DNA from: JBEKYD01 sp049509915
GTDB lineage: Bacteria; Acidobacteriota; Terriglobia; Bryobacterales; Bryobacteraceae
Reading direction: 5' to 3'
DNA length: 24,209 nt
Assembly: GCA_049509915.1 (NCBI GenBank)
Contig: JBEKZL010000090.1
Location: 1 to 24,209, forward strand
The notes under the pieces are model-generated. The model had not been told where the DNA came from. It did not search any database and saw only the letters and a list, made by a program, of their open reading frames with translations. Below are positions 21,913 to 24,209 of this stretch, in pieces (position 1 is the first letter of the stretch; the number at the start of each line of letters is the position of its first letter). The translations under genes were made by a program, and so were the position numbers.

Positions 21913-21989
21913 GTGGGACAGGCCTCCTGGCCTGTCGTAGCCGCGACGCGGCTCTTCCAGCCAGCGACAGGCCAGGAGGCCTGTCCCAC
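21913..21989. repeat. Nested palindromic repeat, 25-bp perfect arms
   Basis: Arms at 21913-21937 and 21965-21989 are perfect reverse complements of 25 bp. Each arm is itself a palindrome, ACAGGCC-TCCT-GGCCTGT or its complement. The loop is 27 bp. A 16-bp piece recurs at 16355-16370. It lies between the convergent MOSC and membrane-protein genes. Confidence 0.8.
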
Positions 21990-22054
21990 TCGGCAACGGA
22001 ATACGTCGCGGTGATTACGAATAACGGTACTAAGAGCCGAACTCTCGGCCTCTT

Positions 22055-23083
22055 CTAAGGAATGAAACCCTTAATTGGTTCCAGGTCGGCGTCCGCCTTG
22101 GCGTATTCCCGGTATTCCGGCGAGCGCTCAAAGGCTTGTTTCAGATCCGCGACGGTGGAATCAAGCAGTGGCTGCCGGGCAGTTTCCGTGGCGTCCTTAG
22201 CTTTCAGGGCGTTGTAGCACGCCCGATTGTAATATGCCGCGGCGGTGTCGGGGTCGGTTGCCGTACCTGCCTTTTCTTTATTTCCAATAAATTCGGTCAA
22301 GACCGCGATGGCGTGGTCTAGATCACCGGTGGCTCGATAGAGCCTTCCCAAAATAATGTATAGCATCCGGAAAACAGGGAACTGCTGCCTGAGATCCATG
22401 AGCCCTTTTATGTGCGCTTGAAGGGAGGCAGCCGGGGCTTTTTTCTCCAGATCTGTATAGGCTCCTAAAACCGCGCCCGTGGCTTCGGCTGCCGGGTCTG
22501 GAACGGCATTGGGTAGCGCCGCCACACCCGGTCCTGGTTGCAACGGAGGGGGAGATCCGCCCTGTACGAGGGTCTGAAGCGCCCCTCTTCCGGAATCAAT
22601 GGTTCTAAAAAGGGGCGACAGGAAAATGCGCGTGAGCAAGTAGCAGCCCAGGAAGCCTACCACGGAAAAATATAGCATCAGGGCATATGCGAAGGCGCGA
22701 TTGCCGGCGGAGTCGCCCCAGGTGTAGGCGATATAACCAGCGGCGAGCTGCAAGCGCGGCGGTATTTTCGAGATTTGAGATAAGCCCAGACCCACAAAGA
22801 TCTTGGTCATCCAATCCGAGATGTCTTCCAGATTCGTGTTTACCTTTTGCACTTCCACCGCGGCAGCCTTGGGATCCTGGGTAGTCTTGGGGATGCCGAA
22901 TAGGAATCCGACCAGCGCTCCGGCGAAAAGGCATGCGCCGGACCAGAGCAGGCCGCCAATCCAATTGCCGTGGAAAAGAACGATCACCGATCCGACAAAA
23001 ACGGCGCCGGCGACGCAACGGGCCACATAAACGGGATCCAATTTCGCGTTCGGATCCAGCTCGAACATTCGTGCACCAGCCAT
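22055..23083 (-). CDS. Membrane protein with C-terminal helical (TPR-like) domain, unrecognised role
   Basis: A 342-residue protein from ATG 23083, chosen for its GGGGAGGG ribosome-binding site; the frame is open 20 codons further upstream. The N-terminal half has membrane helices at about 20-38, 42-64 and 131-153, possibly one near 95-118. Between them lies FGIPKTTQD...VNTNLEDISDWMTKIFVGLG (about 62-100). I recall this FGIP(K/R)T / NTNLExISDW(L/M)TKI pattern from bacterial membrane proteins linked to signalling or conflict domains, but cannot name the family with certainty. A Pro/Gly-rich linker (about 176-196) leads to a cytoplasmic alpha-helical part with TPR-like segments (ILGRLYRATGDLDHAIAVLT, AAYYNRACYNALKA). 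It is divergent from glnE with 122 bp between starts. Confidence 0.75.
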   Translation of the reverse strand: MAGARMFELDPNAKLDPVYVARCVAGAVFVGSVIVLFHGNWIGGLLWSGACLFAGALVGFLFGIPKTTQDPKAAAVEVQKVNTNLEDISDWMTKIFVGLGLSQISKIPPRLQLAAGYIAYTWGDSAGNRAFAYALMLYFSVVGFLGCYLLTRIFLSPLFRTIDSGRGALQTLVQGGSPPPLQPGPGVAALPNAVPDPAAEATGAVLGAYTDLEKKAPAASLQAHIKGLMDLRQQFPVFRMLYIILGRLYRATGDLDHAIAVLTEFIGNKEKAGTATDPDTAAAYYNRACYNALKAKDATETARQPLLDSTVADLKQAFERSPEYREYAKADADLEPIKGFIP

Positions 23084-23192
23084 GGAACCCTCCCCAGGAA
23101 TTGGCCACACATCGCCGGGACGCGATGCTGCCGTGTGGCACATTCTATCCTGTTTTAATTGCCTGCGCGAGCGGCCGCGGGGCAGCCCCTGC

Positions 23193-23198
23193 TAAACT
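23193..23198 (+). promoter_or_regulatory. -10-like TAAACT just before glnE
   Basis: TAAACT ends 7 nt before the GTG at 23206, which would give a leaderless glnE transcript. No clear -35 box is seen. Confidence 0.3.
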
Positions 23199-23205
23199 TG
23201 AAGTC

Positions 23206-24209
23206 GTGGCCCTGTCCGCCCGACCCATCGGAGCTCTTTTACAACACGTACCGGAGCGCATTGCCACCCGCATTGAATTGCTGCTGGCGGCGGTGCCGGA
23301 ACCGAAAATCGCCGCCTTCCGGCTGGAGCGTCTGCGGGAGGAATCGCCGGCTGTCTTCAATCGCGTGGTCGGTTCTCCGGCCGCGTTGCGATGCGCCACG
23401 GCGCTGTTTTCCTACAGCCAGTTTCTTTCCGAAGCGGTGCTGCGAAACCCGGAGCGGGTTTTACAGGTGGCCATCTCCGGCAGCTTCTACCGCGTGCTGA
23501 CGGCCGAAGAGTACGCCGAACGGCTGTTTGAATTCCTGGGCAAGAATCATAGCGGGGTTCCCGAAGCCTTGGACCTGGCGCGCTTCCGGCGGCGGCAGTT
23601 GCTGCGCATCGTGCTGCGCGACGTTCTGGGCGTGGCCGCGCTGGCGGAAACCACCGAAGAGATTTCGAACCTGGCCGACGCCATTCTCGACGTTGCCTAC
23701 CGCCGGATTCGCGCCGCCCTGGCGGCCCGCCACGGAGAACCTCGCCTGGCCGATGGCGGGGTGTGCGGGTTCTCGGTGATCGCGCTGGGCAAACTGGGCG
23801 GCGGCGAGTTGAACTACAGCTCCGATATCGATCTGATGTTCGTCTACGGCGGCAGCGGCGAAACCGGCGGTCCGCTGCCGGTCAGCAACAAGGAGTTTTA
23901 TAAGAAAGTCGCCAACCAATATACGGCGTTGCTCTCGGCGTATACCGCCGAAGGGCAGTGCTACCGCGTGGATCTGCGATTGCGGCCGGATGGCGCCTTG
24001 GGCGAGATTGCGATTTCCGGCGAAGGCGCTCGCCATTACTACGAGAAACGCGCCCGCGATTGGGAAAAGCAGATGCTCATCAAGGCGCGGGTGGCGGCCG
24101 GCGACCAGGAGCCGGGCCGCGAACTGCTCGAATTCGTCGAGCCGCTGATCTACCAGACGTCGCTCGATTTCCGCGCCGTGGAATCGGTCTCCGAAACGCG
24201 CCAGCGCAT
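23206..24209 (+). CDS. glnE: Glutamine synthetase adenylyltransferase, 5' part
   Basis: The first 334 codons, open to the window edge. GlnE adds and removes AMP on Tyr397 of glutamine synthetase in response to nitrogen status. Family features are LFSYSQFLSEAVLRNPE near residue 70, LARFRRRQLLRIVLRDVLG, and the nucleotidyltransferase motif GKLGGGELNYSSDIDLMFVY around residues 192-212, with the metal-binding DID. Further on are YRVDLRLRPDG and YYEKRARDWEKQMLIKAR. This is the N-terminal (adenylyl-removing) catalytic domain; the C-terminal domain lies outside. The start GTG 23206 is the first plausible one; it has no Shine-Dalgarno. Confidence 0.95.
   Translation, partial: MALSARPIGALLQHVPERIATRIELLLAAVPEPKIAAFRLERLREESPAVFNRVVGSPAALRCATALFSYSQFLSEAVLRNPERVLQVAISGSFYRVLTAEEYAERLFEFLGKNHSGVPEALDLARFRRRQLLRIVLRDVLGVAALAETTEEISNLADAILDVAYRRIRAALAARHGEPRLADGGVCGFSVIALGKLGGGELNYSSDIDLMFVYGGSGETGGPLPVSNKEFYKKVANQYTALLSAYTAEGQCYRVDLRLRPDGALGEIAISGEGARHYYEKRARDWEKQMLIKARVAAGDQEPGRELLEFVEPLIYQTSLDFRAVESVSETRQR

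Noticed and set aside
1..24209. CRISPR array, phage module or multi-gene known defence system
   Set aside because: There are no regularly spaced direct repeats, Cas genes, phage structural genes, restriction-modification or Thoeris/CBASS partners. Only the FHA-kinase-TIR gene and TA loci suggest defence.

Overview
The window reads as a high-GC chromosomal segment of a soil-type bacterium, most likely an Acidobacteriota member of the Solibacter/Bryobacterales kind. That placement is an inference from gene content, the S9 peptidase style and the GC-rich palindromic intergenic repeats; no rRNA is present to settle it. Genes are dense, no gap between genes exceeds about 250 bp, and there are no phage genes, transposases or CRISPR arrays.

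Left part (1-7163): a dienelactone-hydrolase-like exported enzyme behind a large perfect palindrome; a leftward cluster of a threonine-synthase-like gene, tldD, tRNA-Glu(UUC) with its own clear promoter, and a lone ribbon-helix-helix antitoxin; a BrnT/BrnA-type toxin-antitoxin pair whose toxin is frameshifted; and a secreted prolyl-oligopeptidase-type (S9) peptidase.

Middle (7286-14141): the most unusual gene, a single-chain FHA - Ser/Thr kinase - TIR protein (7286-8986) that looks leaderless. It is followed by GDP-mannose pyrophosphorylase and signal peptidase I on the opposite strand, a translationally coupled pair of half-size EamA/SMR membrane proteins, a DUF433 antitoxin beside a complete RHH/PIN toxin-antitoxin pair, and three small proteins of unknown role, one a cysteine-rich zinc ribbon.

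Right part (14248-24209): SDR oxidoreductase, tryptophanase and ThiE in a row; a decayed MazF/PemK-type locus in which one deletion appears to have removed the antitoxin C-terminus and the toxin N-terminus; a tandem-ACT protein; a DHA2-family MFS exporter; type I glutamine synthetase with Tyr397 at the adenylylation position; a MOSC protein; an unrecognised membrane/TPR-like protein; and the 5' part of glnE, whose product would adenylylate that glutamine synthetase.

Three themes stand out. First, five toxin-antitoxin loci or remnants lie in 17 kb, in several states of decay. Second, GC-rich palindromic repeats recur between genes, with related copies at 11.8, 18.0 and 21.3 kb and another family at 16.4 and 21.9 kb. 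Third, several start codons lie only 6-10 nt after a -10-like hexamer, suggesting leaderless or near-leaderless transcripts.
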